Assembly (NCBI RefSeq): GCF_001428605.1
Contig: NZ_LMID01000010.1
Location: forward strand, 475,195 to 539,194
DNA length: 64,000 nt
Origin: Sphingomonas sp. Root720
GTDB taxonomy: Bacteria; Pseudomonadota; Alphaproteobacteria; Sphingomonadales; Sphingomonadaceae
Direction of reading: 5' to 3'
Shown here: one piece after another, positions 7,684 through 16,499 of the stretch
How the letters are laid out: each line of letters opens with the position of its first letter
Numbering within the stretch: the first letter of the stretch is position 1
Made by a program: the position numbers and the translations under genes
The notes under the pieces: model-generated
Databases searched by the model: none
The model's input: the letters and a program-made list of their open reading frames with translations, nothing else
What the model was told of the DNA's origin: nothing

Positions 7684-9374
7684 GCCGTCGCCCCGAGGTC
7701 GAGGCCGTAATCGTCTTTTGCCGAGCGGGCCGAGACATAGCCCTCCTCGACGTCGCGGCGGACGAGGTCGCGGTCCCGCTCGTGCGGATCGCCGAGGCCG
7801 CCGCCGCCCGCGACGACCATCGTCAGCGTGTCGCCGGCCCGGATGCGGTGGTTGGTGCGCTTGGGCGGCAGATGCGCCTCGTCCGTCCGCCCCTGGTTGA
7901 GCACCCAGGCGCCCGGCCGGCCCGGCAGCCCACCCTGTGCGCCCTGCGGCGGCACGATGTAGCGATCGGTGCCGCGCACCGTGATCTCGGCATCGACCTG
8001 GAACTCGACGGTCTTGACCAGCCCGCAGCCGCCGCGCCAGCGGCCCGCGCCGCCCGAATCCGGCAGCAGCCGATATTCATGATAGACCATCGGGAATTCC
8101 AGTTCGTAGGACTCGATGTTCCGGTCGTAATTGGACGCGCCGTAGATGATGAACGGCGATCCGTCGGCGCCGTCGGCGCCCGCCCTGCCCCCGCCGATCC
8201 CGAAGAACACGTCGAGGAAGCTCCAGCTCGTCGTGCCATCGAGCTGCTTGCCATGCGCGGTGACGGTCGACACCAGCCCGGCCGCCGCCGCGGCGTGGTG
8301 CGGATAGGCGCCCGACAGCGCCAGGCTGATCGCGTCGATCATCGCCTGCACCGTCGCCATGCGCAGGTTGCACGCCGCCGGGTGGCGCGGATTGACCAGC
8401 GTGCCGAGCGGCAGCTCGATATCGAGGCAGCGGTAGAAGCCCTCGTTGAGCGGAATCTCCGGATCGAGATAGCAGCGCAGCGCGAACACAGCGCCCGACA
8501 GCGACTGCGAATAGGAGGAATTGATCGCCCCGCGCGCCTGCGGCGACGTGCCGGTGAAATCGAAGCGGCAGGCGTCGCCCGCGACGGTGACGGTCACCTC
8601 GACCCGGAAGTCGCGGCCCGTCTCGACGCCGTCCTCTTCGATCGCATAAGCGCCTTGGTACACGCCGTCGGGAATCGCGGCGATGCCGTGCCGGGTCATC
8701 CGCTCGGCATGGTCGAACAGGTCGTCGATGATCGCATCGAGCCGGGCCATGCCGTAGCGCTCGATCAGCGCCGCCATCCGCGCCGCCGCGATGTTGCCGC
8801 CGATCACCAGCGCCTCGATGTCGCCGACGATGCGCTGCGGCGTGCGGCTGTTGGCCTGGAGCAGCGACTCCACCTCGGCCACCCGCGCGCCCTCGGCGAA
8901 GAACTTCAGCGGGGGCAGGACGATGCCTTCGTGGAAGGTCTCGGTCGCGTTGGCCGGTAGCCCGCCCGCCGACAGGCCGCCGAGATCGGACACGATCATC
9001 ATCGCGCCGCAGTAGAAGACGGGCTTGCCGTCATGGAAGATCGGCCGGAAGGCGCCAACATCGGTCGGATGGATGCCGCCCCGGAACGGATCGTTGAGGA
9101 TGATCGCATCGCCCTCGCGCAACGTCTCGGGGGGATGGCTCTTCCAGATCTCGGGCAGCATCACCTGCAGCGCGGAGACGTGGAGCATGCCGCCCGCAGT
9201 CTGGACCACCAGCCGTCCCCGGGAATCGAACAGCGCGCAGGCGATCGCCGAAGCCTGGCTGACGAAGGGCGAGCTGGCGCTGCGCGCCGCGGCGATGCCG
9301 GCCTCCTCGGCGACCATGGCCAGCGCGTTGCGGACGACCTCGACCAGAACCGGATCGTCGGTGCGGTCAACCAT
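7680..9374 (-). CDS. Hydantoinase/oxoprolinase B subunit (HyuB family)
   Basis: 564 aa, the partner of HyuA. Family landmarks include AAARSASSPFVSQ at the N terminus, ILNDPFRGGIHPTDVG near residue 110, INSSYSQSLSG in the middle, and GGAGRWRGGCG plus AGGGGLGDPHERD near the C terminus. It overlaps HyuA by 4 bases and the upstream isochorismatase-fold gene by 8. HyuA/B pairs act as a complex in amide or lactam hydrolysis; the adjacent isochorismatase-fold hydrolase and MFS transporter fit a scavenging pathway, but that is inference. Confidence 0.92.
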   Translation of the reverse strand: MVDRTDDPVLVEVVRNALAMVAEEAGIAAARSASSPFVSQASAIACALFDSRGRLVVQTAGGMLHVSALQVMLPEIWKSHPPETLREGDAIILNDPFRGGIHPTDVGAFRPIFHDGKPVFYCGAMMIVSDLGGLSAGGLPANATETFHEGIVLPPLKFFAEGARVAEVESLLQANSRTPQRIVGDIEALVIGGNIAAARMAALIERYGMARLDAIIDDLFDHAERMTRHGIAAIPDGVYQGAYAIEEDGVETGRDFRVEVTVTVAGDACRFDFTGTSPQARGAINSSYSQSLSGAVFALRCYLDPEIPLNEGFYRCLDIELPLGTLVNPRHPAACNLRMATVQAMIDAISLALSGAYPHHAAAAAGLVSTVTAHGKQLDGTTSWSFLDVFFGIGGGRAGADGADGSPFIIYGASNYDRNIESYELEFPMVYHEYRLLPDSGGAGRWRGGCGLVKTVEFQVDAEITVRGTDRYIVPPQGAQGGLPGRPGAWVLNQGRTDEAHLPPKRTNHRIRAGDTLTMVVAGGGGLGDPHERDRDLVRRDVEEGYVSARSAKDDYGLDLGATA

Positions 9375-10002
9375 CGGCCATTTCCCACGCGGGCGCCATC
9401 GTGGCGAGCGCGGCCATGACGGCGGCGCTGTCGGTGATGGTGGCGACCAGCGCCAGGCTGTTGTCGATCACCGCGGTCGCATAGTCGGCGGGGAAGCCGG
9501 CGACCGCGTCGCGCGGGAGCAGCACGCGGTAGCCGAGGTTGGCCGCTTCGATGCACATGCCGAGCACCCCCATGTTCACCGAGACGCCGGTGGCGATCAC
9601 CGTATCGACGCCCAGGTTGCGCAGGGTCATGTCGAGCGTGCTGCCGGTGAAGGGCGAGACGCCGTGGAAGCGGCGCAGGACGATGTCCTGCGGCGAGGGT
9701 TCGAGCCGCTGGTCGACCTCGGCGCCTTCCGATCCCTCGAGGATATGGTCGGGCCTGCGGGTCATCGCCGCGAGCAGCGGGCAATTGCCCCCCGATCCCT
9801 TCAGGTCGGCGCGAAACTCGGCATTGCAGTGGACCACGGTGACGCCGGCGGCGCGCGCGCGGCGCATCATGCCGGCGAGGTTGGGGACCAGCCCGACCGC
9901 ATCGACCGCCTCGATCAGCGGGCGGATGCGGCTGCGGTCGCCGACGACGCCGCGCTGCATCTCCATGCTCAGCAGCGCCGGACGCCCGAGGTCGAGGCTC
10001 AT
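9367..10002 (-). CDS. Isochorismatase-fold hydrolase with atypical active site
   Basis: 211 aa, isochorismatase superfamily. The fold signatures are recognisable: ALLSMEMQRG at the N terminus (usual D-x-Q is E-M-Q here) and GVSVNMGVLG near residue 150, where cysteine hydrolases have Cys and this protein has Gly. A Gly at that site is also seen in true isochorismatases such as EntB and PhzD, so loss of amidase chemistry does not mean inactivity. The start at 10002 overlaps the MFS stop (ATGA). Reaction unknown; N-carbamoyl or ester hydrolysis by the usual Cys route is unlikely. Confidence 0.85.
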   Translation of the reverse strand: MSLDLGRPALLSMEMQRGVVGDRSRIRPLIEAVDAVGLVPNLAGMMRRARAAGVTVVHCNAEFRADLKGSGGNCPLLAAMTRRPDHILEGSEGAEVDQRLEPSPQDIVLRRFHGVSPFTGSTLDMTLRNLGVDTVIATGVSVNMGVLGMCIEAANLGYRVLLPRDAVAGFPADYATAVIDNSLALVATITDSAAVMAALATMAPAWEMADG

Positions 10003-11231
10003 GCCACGGCCCTCCGCTGCTCGGCGGCGGGCGGCGCCTTGCGCCCGAGCCCGAGGAAGAAGGCCATGATCGCGCCGAGCAGGACCAGCGAGCCCAGCGA
10101 GATGAAGGCGCCGTGCATCCCGAACACCGCGCGGAAGGGCGCCACGACGATCGGGTTGGCGAGGTCGCCCGCGAACATCGACGTCGTCATCAGGCCCAGC
10201 GCCCGGCCCCGCGTCCGGGGCGTCGAGCGGTTGAGGACGAGATGGATGAAGGCGGGGCTGAGGATGCCCGCGCCGAAGCCCTTGAGCGCGGTGGCCGCGC
10301 CCGCGGTCCAGGCATCGGGCGCGAAGCCCAGTCCGCCGATGCCGAGGCCGAGCGACAGCAGCCCGATATAATAGGTCGGCGCCCAGCCGATCCGCCCCTG
10401 CATCGTCCCGTAGAAGATCGCGCCGACGATCAGCCAGGCGAACGCCATGCTGATCACCCGCGACTGGATGATCGGGCTGGTGATGCCGCGCTCGGTGAGC
10501 AGATAGGAGATCTGCGTGCTGGTCATCATCAGGATGACGTAGAGCGCGCCGATCATCAGGTAGATCGGCCAGTTGCGCAGGAAGACGCTCTCGTTCCCCG
10601 CGCCATGGTCGGTCTTGCGGATCGGGATGGCCGGCAGGCCGATCGCCGCCAGGGCGAAGAGGATGGCGGGCGCGATCAGGTAGATCGCGAAGGGCGCGCG
10701 CCAGCCGACATGCTCGCCGAACCAGCCTGACATGAGTACCGCGCAGGTCGCGAGCAGGCTGCCCACCACCGTCATCGCGGACAGCATGCGCCCGCGGCCC
10801 TTCTCGTCGAAGAACTCGCCGATGAAGCTGTTGGCGGAGGTCGAGACGCACGCGGTGAAGAAGCCGAGCAAGGTGCGCGAGACGAACAGTGCCCAGAGGC
10901 TGTCGACCCAGAGCCCCGCCGATCCGCACAGCGCATAGCCGAGCAGCGACAGCAGCAGCAGTCGGCGCGCGCCGAAGCGCTCGATCAGCCAGCCCGATCC
11001 GATGCCGCCCAGGATCAGGCCGATCGCGGGGACCGACATCACCATCTGCCCGGCGATCTCGGTACCGAGCTTGCCGCCGCCGAACTGTGCCGACAGCTTG
11101 GGGAGGACGGGGGTGAGGGCGGTGAAGATCAGGCCGATGGAGCAGCCGCCGGCCATCATGGCGGGGATCGCGGCGATCCATCGCGCGCCCTGCGGCTTCA
11201 CCGCGGTTTCGGTGCCTTCGGTCGCGCTCAT
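9999..11231 (-). CDS. MFS transporter
   Basis: About 410 aa with roughly twelve hydrophobic segments, in the inner membrane. It begins with a cytoplasmic leader (MSATEGTETAVK) and the first helix (PAMMAGGCSIGLIF). The loop WLIERFGARRLL matches the MFS cytoplasmic motif A region. The start at 11231 is preferred because AGGA lies about 8 nt upstream; in-frame ATG at 11249 is possible. It is clearly paralogous to the transporter at 19151-20371, sharing GWRAPFAIY, RGRMLSA and STQISYLL-type segments. It probably carries the substrate or an intermediate of the surrounding operon. Confidence 0.92.
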   Translation of the reverse strand: MSATEGTETAVKPQGARWIAAIPAMMAGGCSIGLIFTALTPVLPKLSAQFGGGKLGTEIAGQMVMSVPAIGLILGGIGSGWLIERFGARRLLLLSLLGYALCGSAGLWVDSLWALFVSRTLLGFFTACVSTSANSFIGEFFDEKGRGRMLSAMTVVGSLLATCAVLMSGWFGEHVGWRAPFAIYLIAPAILFALAAIGLPAIPIRKTDHGAGNESVFLRNWPIYLMIGALYVILMMTSTQISYLLTERGITSPIIQSRVISMAFAWLIVGAIFYGTMQGRIGWAPTYYIGLLSLGLGIGGLGFAPDAWTAGAATALKGFGAGILSPAFIHLVLNRSTPRTRGRALGLMTTSMFAGDLANPIVVAPFRAVFGMHGAFISLGSLVLLGAIMAFFLGLGRKAPPAAEQRRAVA

Positions 11232-11315
11232 GGCCTCATCCTCGCCCATATGGCGGCCGGCTCTTGCCGTACCGCAGGTGATCGCGGGGACGGACGAGCC
11301 GCCCCCGCTCATTGG

Positions 11316-12479
11316 TCACTCGCCGAAGTGGAAGATGCGGACGGCATTCTCCCGCAGGACGAGCGCCTTGTCGGCCTCCGTCATGCCTTCGGTCAGCTTG
11401 TTGGCGACCGCCCGCGAGTTCGGCCAGATCGTGGCCGAGTGCGGATAGTCGGTCGAGAACATCGTCATCGCCGACAGATAGGGGTAGCGGCCGGTCTTGA
11501 TCAGGTCGTAGCCGACATAGTCGTCGATCGTCGTGACGAAGCAGTTCTTGCCGAGGAAGTCGCTCGGCTTGTGGTCGAGGCTCTGGGGGAACCAGGCTTG
11601 CTGGGCCTCCCAATGCGCGTCCATCGTCTGCGCCCAGAAGGGCACCCAGCCGCAGTCGACCTCGGCCGCGACGATCTTCAGCTTCGGGTGGCGATCGAAG
11701 ATGCCGGCGAAGATCATGTAGGTCAGCGGCTTCACCGACGAGAAATAGCGGAAGACGATGCCGCCGACGCTGACGCGCTGGTTGACCAGCTCGTCCCAGT
11801 CGGTCTTGTCGGGCTTGCCGCCGAAGGTGCGGTGCAGGTTGAGCGAGATGTCCGCCGCGCTCGCCGCCGCCCAGAGCGGCTCATAATAGGGATCGTTATA
11901 GGGCCGCTCGGGCATGCCGGGAATGAAGCAGGCCTTGGCGCCGTTCTTCATCACCCGGTCCAGTTCGGCGATCGCGACGTCCATGCCGTCGTCGACCGGC
12001 AGCATCGGCAGGCCGACGATCCGCTTGGGGTCGACCGCCTGGAAATCGAGCAGCAGCCAGTCGTTGTACGACTGCATGCAGGCGATGCCGAGCTCGCGAT
12101 CGGGCAGGGTGTAGACCTGGATCGCATTGGCCGGGTGGAGCACCGATCCGTAGATTCCGTCGATGTCCATGTCGTCGAGATGCGCGCGCCCGTCCCAGTT
12201 GCCGGGGCGCAGCTCATCGAAGCGCATGCCGCTGAGCCGGAAGTCCTTCTTCTGGAAGCCGGCCATGGCCTCGATCCCGAAGGTGCGCTTGGGTATCTTG
12301 CCGTCGAAGCTCCAGCCGTCGCCGCCGTCGGCGCCGCGCATCATCACGGGCTTGCGATCCTTGAACTTCGCGGGCAGGCGATCGAACACGGTGGGCGGTT
12401 CGTTGATATGACTGTCCGCCGATATGATCATGTCCTTGGCGGTGAATTCGACCTTCCGGTCTTCTGCGATCGTAGCCAT
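11316..12479 (-). CDS. Amidohydrolase family 2 (ACMSD-like) metal-dependent hydrolase
   Basis: 387 aa TIM-barrel amidohydrolase of the 2-amino-3-carboxymuconate-semialdehyde decarboxylase-like group. The first metal-binding strand is IISADSHINEP, a later His is in SLNLHRTFGG, and the C-terminal Asp motif is FSTDYPHSA. The ATG at 12479 is favoured by GAGGAGG about 6 nt upstream. Family members decarboxylate or hydrolyse aromatic or ring-cleavage products. It lies between VOC and MFS genes on the same strand, with gaps of about 84-103 bases on each side. Reaction not assigned. Confidence 0.9.
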   Translation of the reverse strand: MATIAEDRKVEFTAKDMIISADSHINEPPTVFDRLPAKFKDRKPVMMRGADGGDGWSFDGKIPKRTFGIEAMAGFQKKDFRLSGMRFDELRPGNWDGRAHLDDMDIDGIYGSVLHPANAIQVYTLPDRELGIACMQSYNDWLLLDFQAVDPKRIVGLPMLPVDDGMDVAIAELDRVMKNGAKACFIPGMPERPYNDPYYEPLWAAASAADISLNLHRTFGGKPDKTDWDELVNQRVSVGGIVFRYFSSVKPLTYMIFAGIFDRHPKLKIVAAEVDCGWVPFWAQTMDAHWEAQQAWFPQSLDHKPSDFLGKNCFVTTIDDYVGYDLIKTGRYPYLSAMTMFSTDYPHSATIWPNSRAVANKLTEGMTEADKALVLRENAVRIFHFGE

Positions 12480-12534
12480 TGCAACCTCCTCGACTGACAT
12501 TCTGCTCGGTTCGCATCGCCGATCTGGATTGGCA

Positions 12535-12564
12535 GCCGTCGGGGATCAAATTGCCACCGACGGC
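12535..12564. other. Intergenic stem-loop
   Basis: GCCGTCGG at 12535-12542 pairs with CCGACGGC at 12557-12564, an 8-bp perfect stem with a 14-nt loop. It sits in the 103-base gap between the VOC and amidohydrolase genes of the same operon. It could be a processing or attenuation hairpin; there is no U-tract to call a terminator. Confidence 0.4.
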
Positions 12565-12582
12565 AGCGCCCGTCCAGAAAAA

Positions 12583-13098
12583 TCAAGCGATAGCTTGGTT
12601 CAAGATTTCATTGCGGGGAATGCCCTCGAACAGAGCGATCCCCTTGGCCCGTCCCCACAGATATTCGGTGTAGAGACCGGTCGTGGACCGGGTATCGACC
12701 AGCGCGTAATTGCCGTTCTCGTTGCGCGTGACGAGCGCGACCGGATGGCCGGCCGCGGCCATCGATTCCAGCTGCCGCTCGAAAGCCGCCTCGTCCCCCG
12801 GCACGCCGTGCCCGATATGATGCAGGTTCACCGGCGCATCAGCGGCGCCGCGCAGGCTGTAGATGCCGATCGCGCCGGACACCGGCCGGATCAGCTCCAG
12901 CATCGTCGAACCGCGCCACGCCAAGGCGAGATCGAGCACCGACCGCGCCACGACACCGTCCACGTCCTTCTCGACCACGACGCCGGGCCAGCGCAGCCAT
13001 TCGGACACGCCCGCCGTGCGCGTGAAATAGGCGATCGCGGCGTCGATGTCGGCAGTGACATAGCCGAGCTGGACGAAGGCGGGATCGAACGCGGCCAT
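12583..13098 (-). CDS. VOC (glyoxalase/bleomycin-resistance/dioxygenase) family protein
   Basis: 171 aa, one VOC module repeated as two beta-alpha-beta-beta-beta units. The first unit begins with FVQLGYVTADIDAAIAYF, the typical opening, and the second contains LHHIGHGVPGDEAAFERQL. The C-terminal unit ends in TGLYTEYLWG, where the metal-binding Glu is expected. It lies 3 bases downstream of the MBL hydrolase stop-start junction in the same operon. Isomerase, dioxygenase or lyase roles are all possible for this fold; none can be chosen from sequence. Confidence 0.82.
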   Translation of the reverse strand: MAAFDPAFVQLGYVTADIDAAIAYFTRTAGVSEWLRWPGVVVEKDVDGVVARSVLDLALAWRGSTMLELIRPVSGAIGIYSLRGAADAPVNLHHIGHGVPGDEAAFERQLESMAAAGHPVALVTRNENGNYALVDTRSTTGLYTEYLWGRAKGIALFEGIPRNEILNQAIA

Positions 13099-13101
13099 CG
13101 A

Positions 13102-14001
13102 TCAGTTCCCGTCGAACCGGAAGCGGAAGGCGCCGTTCGGTGCCACGACCCGCGCCGCCGAGGGCGAGGCAAAGTGCGCGGGCAGCAACAGCGTGTCGGT
13201 ATCGCAGCAGCGCGCCAGCAGGTCGCGGCGCGTCCGCTCGCCCATCGCGCTGTCATATTCGCCGGCGACATGGATCGACAGATCCTCGGCCTGGATCGGA
13301 TGGTGGAGCGCGTCGCCGCAGAAGATGGCGTGGCCGTGCGCATTCCGGACGTGGATCAGCGCCGACCCGGCGGTATGCCCGGGCGCCGCCTCCAGCCAGA
13401 TGCCCCCGGCCAGGTCGCGTTCGACGACATGGTCGGTCTCGATCAGGTCGGCCTGCCCGGCCTCCATCACCGGCAGCACGCTGTCCTGGAAGGAATAATG
13501 GCTGATCGCGCCCTCCTGGTCGTCGGGCGCCATATGCTCGAACCGCTCATAGTCGACCCGGGTCATCAGGTAGCGGGCATTGGGGAAGGTCGGCACCCAG
13601 CGGCCATTGTCGAGCCGGGTGTTCCAGCCGACATGGTCGATGTGCAGATGGGTGCACATGACGATGTCGATATCCTCGGGCCTGAGCCCGGCGCGCGCCA
13701 GGTTGCCGAGATAGTCGGTCTGCCACATGTGGCAATAATCGACCGGCGCCGGCCGATGCTTGTCGTTGCCGTGGCAGGTGTCGATCAGGATGTTGCGGCC
13801 GCCGGCGCGGATCACATAGCTGTGGAAGCTCCACATCAGCTGGTCGGCGTCGCGCACGACGAAACGCTCGTCGAGCCATTCGCGCCCGCGCGCGATCGTC
13901 GCCGGGTCGATCCCCGGGAAGATCAGCTCGGCCGGGAAGGGCACGCCGTCCATCTCGACAACGCGGCCGATCTCGACGTCGCCGATGCGGAAGGGCTTCA
14001 T
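13102..14001 (-). CDS. Metallo-beta-lactamase-fold hydrolase
   Basis: 299 aa MBL-fold protein. The zinc motif HLHIDH is at residues 118-123, followed by a downstream His in APGHTAGS and Asp in IFCGDALHH, so a complete dinuclear site is predicted. It most resembles the lactonase/quorum-quenching-like branch in length and layout. It overlaps the sulfotransferase stop by 4 bases and is followed closely by the VOC gene. A lactone or thioester hydrolysis role in the operon is plausible but unproven. Confidence 0.88.
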   Translation of the reverse strand: MKPFRIGDVEIGRVVEMDGVPFPAELIFPGIDPATIARGREWLDERFVVRDADQLMWSFHSYVIRAGGRNILIDTCHGNDKHRPAPVDYCHMWQTDYLGNLARAGLRPEDIDIVMCTHLHIDHVGWNTRLDNGRWVPTFPNARYLMTRVDYERFEHMAPDDQEGAISHYSFQDSVLPVMEAGQADLIETDHVVERDLAGGIWLEAAPGHTAGSALIHVRNAHGHAIFCGDALHHPIQAEDLSIHVAGEYDSAMGERTRRDLLARCCDTDTLLLPAHFASPSAARVVAPNGAFRFRFDGN

Positions 14002-15179
14002 GCCGGCTCCGCCACGCGCGGGCTGAGGAAGCGCGCCTTGTAGTCGGCGAAGCGATCGTCGATCTGCTCGGCGGTCAGGCCATATTCCTCGAGGCCGTAC
14101 TGGTGCGACGGACGCCCGTCGCGCGGATTGTGGCCGAACCAGGCGCGCATCGCCGCCTCGTCGGCCCCGCCCAGCTCGCGGCCCATCGCGGCGAAGACGC
14201 GGCGCGCCTGCGCGATCGGATCCTCGACCAGTCCCTCATAGCTGATGTCGACGAAGCGATGCTCGCCGATCGACGGCCGCAGCCGCATCAGCCGGCTCAT
14301 CAGCGTGCTCAGACGGTCGAGCCAATGCTGCCCGGTACGGGCCTTGTCGGCCTTGTCGGACAGCATCCGGCGCAGCGTGTAGGACATGCTGGCGAAGGAC
14401 GGGATCGTCTTGATCGGGTCGCGGTGGGTCATCACGATCACCGTTTCCGGGAAGACGCTGGCCAGTTCCTCGGGCGCGGTCAGGTGCGCCGGGGTCTTGA
14501 GCACCCACTGGCGGCCGGCACGGCTCTGGTCCTGCCACTGCAGATATTGGAGCCACAGCCGCAGATCCTCATAGACCGGGCGGTGATCGGCGGTGGCGCT
14601 CCAGGCCGCGTAGGACGGGATGTGCAGGAACGCCTCCGGCGACAGGCCCATGAACATCTGTTCCTGGAGCGACACTTCCTCGTCGGGCTGGTCGAGCGAC
14701 ATGGGGTGGATCGACAACAGGTCGGGCATCGCCTCGAGCCACTGGTCGAGCAGGGTCTGGGCCGCCGCACGCCGCGCGGTCGGATCGCCGCGAAGCTCGC
14801 CGTCCAGCGGCGCCGGGAATTGCGTCTCCCACCAGTGCATCGCGGTCAGCGACGGCGCGCTGCCGAGCATGCGATGCATCAGGGTGCTGCCGGTGCGGTG
14901 CAGGCTGACGATCGTCGCCGCGACCGTGACCTTCTCGTCGAGGATTTCCGGATGCTGCCGGACGTCCTCGGTGCGGCGCAGCCGCGCGACGAGCCCCTTG
15001 ATGATGCTTTCCGCCTGGATGAAGCGGCCGATATCGCTGAGCTCGGCCTCCTTCGCGATCGCATCGAGGTAGATGCGGAAGGGCGTGAAGATCCAGTCGG
15101 GCCCGAAGTCCTGGAGGCCCGACCGCTGCCGCGCGGCGGCGATCAGGGCGTCATGTTCGAGCGGAACGGCGTCGGTCAT
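13998..15179 (-). CDS. Sulfotransferase family protein
   Basis: 393 aa. The PAPS 5'-phosphosulfate loop is VSLHRTGSTL (residues 91-100) and the 3'-phosphate-binding element is VIVMTHRDPIKTIPSFASM, so cofactor binding looks intact. The start at 15179 has GGAGAG 7 nt upstream; ATG at 15182 is adjacent and less well spaced. In sphingomonads such proteins often sit in catabolic clusters beside DUF1214 genes, as here. The substrate is unknown, and whether it transfers sulfate or has been recruited to another reaction cannot be judged. Confidence 0.88.
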   Translation of the reverse strand: MTDAVPLEHDALIAAARQRSGLQDFGPDWIFTPFRIYLDAIAKEAELSDIGRFIQAESIIKGLVARLRRTEDVRQHPEILDEKVTVAATIVSLHRTGSTLMHRMLGSAPSLTAMHWWETQFPAPLDGELRGDPTARRAAAQTLLDQWLEAMPDLLSIHPMSLDQPDEEVSLQEQMFMGLSPEAFLHIPSYAAWSATADHRPVYEDLRLWLQYLQWQDQSRAGRQWVLKTPAHLTAPEELASVFPETVIVMTHRDPIKTIPSFASMSYTLRRMLSDKADKARTGQHWLDRLSTLMSRLMRLRPSIGEHRFVDISYEGLVEDPIAQARRVFAAMGRELGGADEAAMRAWFGHNPRDGRPSHQYGLEEYGLTAEQIDDRFADYKARFLSPRVAEPA

Positions 15180-15234
15180 CATATCTCTCCGATGGGATGT
15201 GGCGCCGCCGGAGCGGCGCCCGGTCCCGTCCCGC

Positions 15235-16353
15235 TTATTTGCCGGCCCGCAGGTCGGCGATCTTGGCGACGCGGCAGCGCGGCTGCGGATCGCTGTCGGC
15301 GAGGATCCAGCGCAGCAGCATCGTGCCGGTCGCATGGCCGTCGGTGGTGAGATAATGGCCCACGCCCGGATCCTCGGCGGCGACCACGATCATGACGCTG
15401 CCGTCGGGCTGGTAACGCGCGCTGTGCTTGTTCACATGCACCGGCAGGTAGCGATATTCGAGCGATTCCATCCAGTAGTTGTTGAGCTGGAAGTTCCAGA
15501 ACAGGCACTCCGGCACCTCGCTCTCGATCACCAGCGCCTCATCGGGCTTCAGCTCCCAATAGCCGTGATAATAGCGGATCGTCGGATCGCCGCCGCCATT
15601 GATCGACATCGCCTGGTGGACAGGCGGCAGGTCGTTCGGATCCTTGGCGAACAGCTGCGCCCAATCGGCGAAGGTCTTGGAGGTGCCCTGCACCCAGCGC
15701 ACGGTCTCCTGCAGCGCCTCGTCGATCTGCTTCGCCGACAGCGGCGGCGGGCCGCCTTCGCGGCCGATCCGCTCGATCTTTACAGCGCAGGGCCGCTCGG
15801 TGCTGCGGTCGAGGAAGGTCTCGCGGCCGATCACCATCGTCGAGTCCGGCTCCAGCCGCAGCCAGTTGCCGGGATGCTCCTTCTGGCTGACGATGATCTC
15901 GAAATAGCCGTTCTCGTCGACCTGCAACGTGCGCTGGTCGATCTCCCCGGTGGTCGCCATCGTGCCGTCGATCGCGTAGCGGTTGGCCTTCGACCCGAAG
16001 GTCAGGATCGGCGCGGTACCGCGATAGCCGCTGATCTTGTACTCATGGTCGGCGGTGATCGTGGCGTTGAAATAGGTGTTGTCGGGATTGTCGGCGCCGA
16101 TGCGGATGGTGTGGTTGGACAGCTGGTAGAAGCCCGGGAAGGCCGGATCGCCATATTCGACCGCCATGTCGAGTGCCGCGCGGGTCAGGCGGGTCAGCCA
16201 GCGCCAGCCCTCGGCCCGGTCGAGCATCGTGTCGGGCGCCTCGGGGCGGAAGATCACCTGGCCGGCGGCCTTCAGACCGTCGCAGAAATCCTCCCAGGCG
16301 CGGCCGTTATAGACCCGCTCCTCGTGCGATTGGGGGGAAAGTTGCGTCGCCAT
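15235..16353 (-). CDS. DUF1214 domain-containing protein
   Basis: 372 aa without signal peptide. The C-terminal half (about residues 260-350) is the DUF1214 region, rich in Tyr, Trp and Asn (FWNFQLNNYWMESLEY, then SVMIVVAAEDPGVGHYLTT). Family function is not established. It is the first gene of the region-C run and lies opposite the LysR gene at 16500, so it is the likely promoter-proximal target of that regulator. Start 16353 chosen over 16356 because GGAG lies 7 nt upstream. Confidence 0.85.
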   Translation of the reverse strand: MATQLSPQSHEERVYNGRAWEDFCDGLKAAGQVIFRPEAPDTMLDRAEGWRWLTRLTRAALDMAVEYGDPAFPGFYQLSNHTIRIGADNPDNTYFNATITADHEYKISGYRGTAPILTFGSKANRYAIDGTMATTGEIDQRTLQVDENGYFEIIVSQKEHPGNWLRLEPDSTMVIGRETFLDRSTERPCAVKIERIGREGGPPPLSAKQIDEALQETVRWVQGTSKTFADWAQLFAKDPNDLPPVHQAMSINGGGDPTIRYYHGYWELKPDEALVIESEVPECLFWNFQLNNYWMESLEYRYLPVHVNKHSARYQPDGSVMIVVAAEDPGVGHYLTTDGHATGTMLLRWILADSDPQPRCRVAKIADLRAGK

Positions 16354-16448
16354 CATCCTACTCCTACTTCTGCGTGCCGGCTGCGGCCGCGCTGGCTGTT
16401 GCTGGCGGAAGGCCATGCTTTGTTGTTGCGCCTTTCCGACTTCCCCAA

Positions 16449-16485
16449 CATCTTATCTGTGAATCGCATCGATTCGAATGAGATG
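16449..16485. promoter_or_regulatory. LysR-type operator in divergent promoter
   Basis: GAATCG at 16461-16466 and CGATTC at 16470-16475 are perfect inverted arms with a 3-base spacer. An outer pair, CATCT at 16449 and AGATG at 16481-16485, extends the dyad. The site lies 15-50 bases upstream of the LysR start and faces the DUF1214 gene, the classic location for a LysR autoregulatory/activation site. Confidence 0.6.
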
Positions 16486-16499
16486 TCGTCAGGACCAAA

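Noticed and set aside
9367-11181. Long 604-aa open frame on the minus strand
   Set aside because: Only the last 211 codons (isochorismatase-fold) form a recognisable protein; the upstream part is Arg-rich out-of-frame reading of the MFS gene.
12583-12600. CAAGC-gata-GCTTG palindrome resembling the TetR-type site at 2901
   Set aside because: It overlaps the 3' end of the VOC coding region, has a different spacer and is not in a promoter position.
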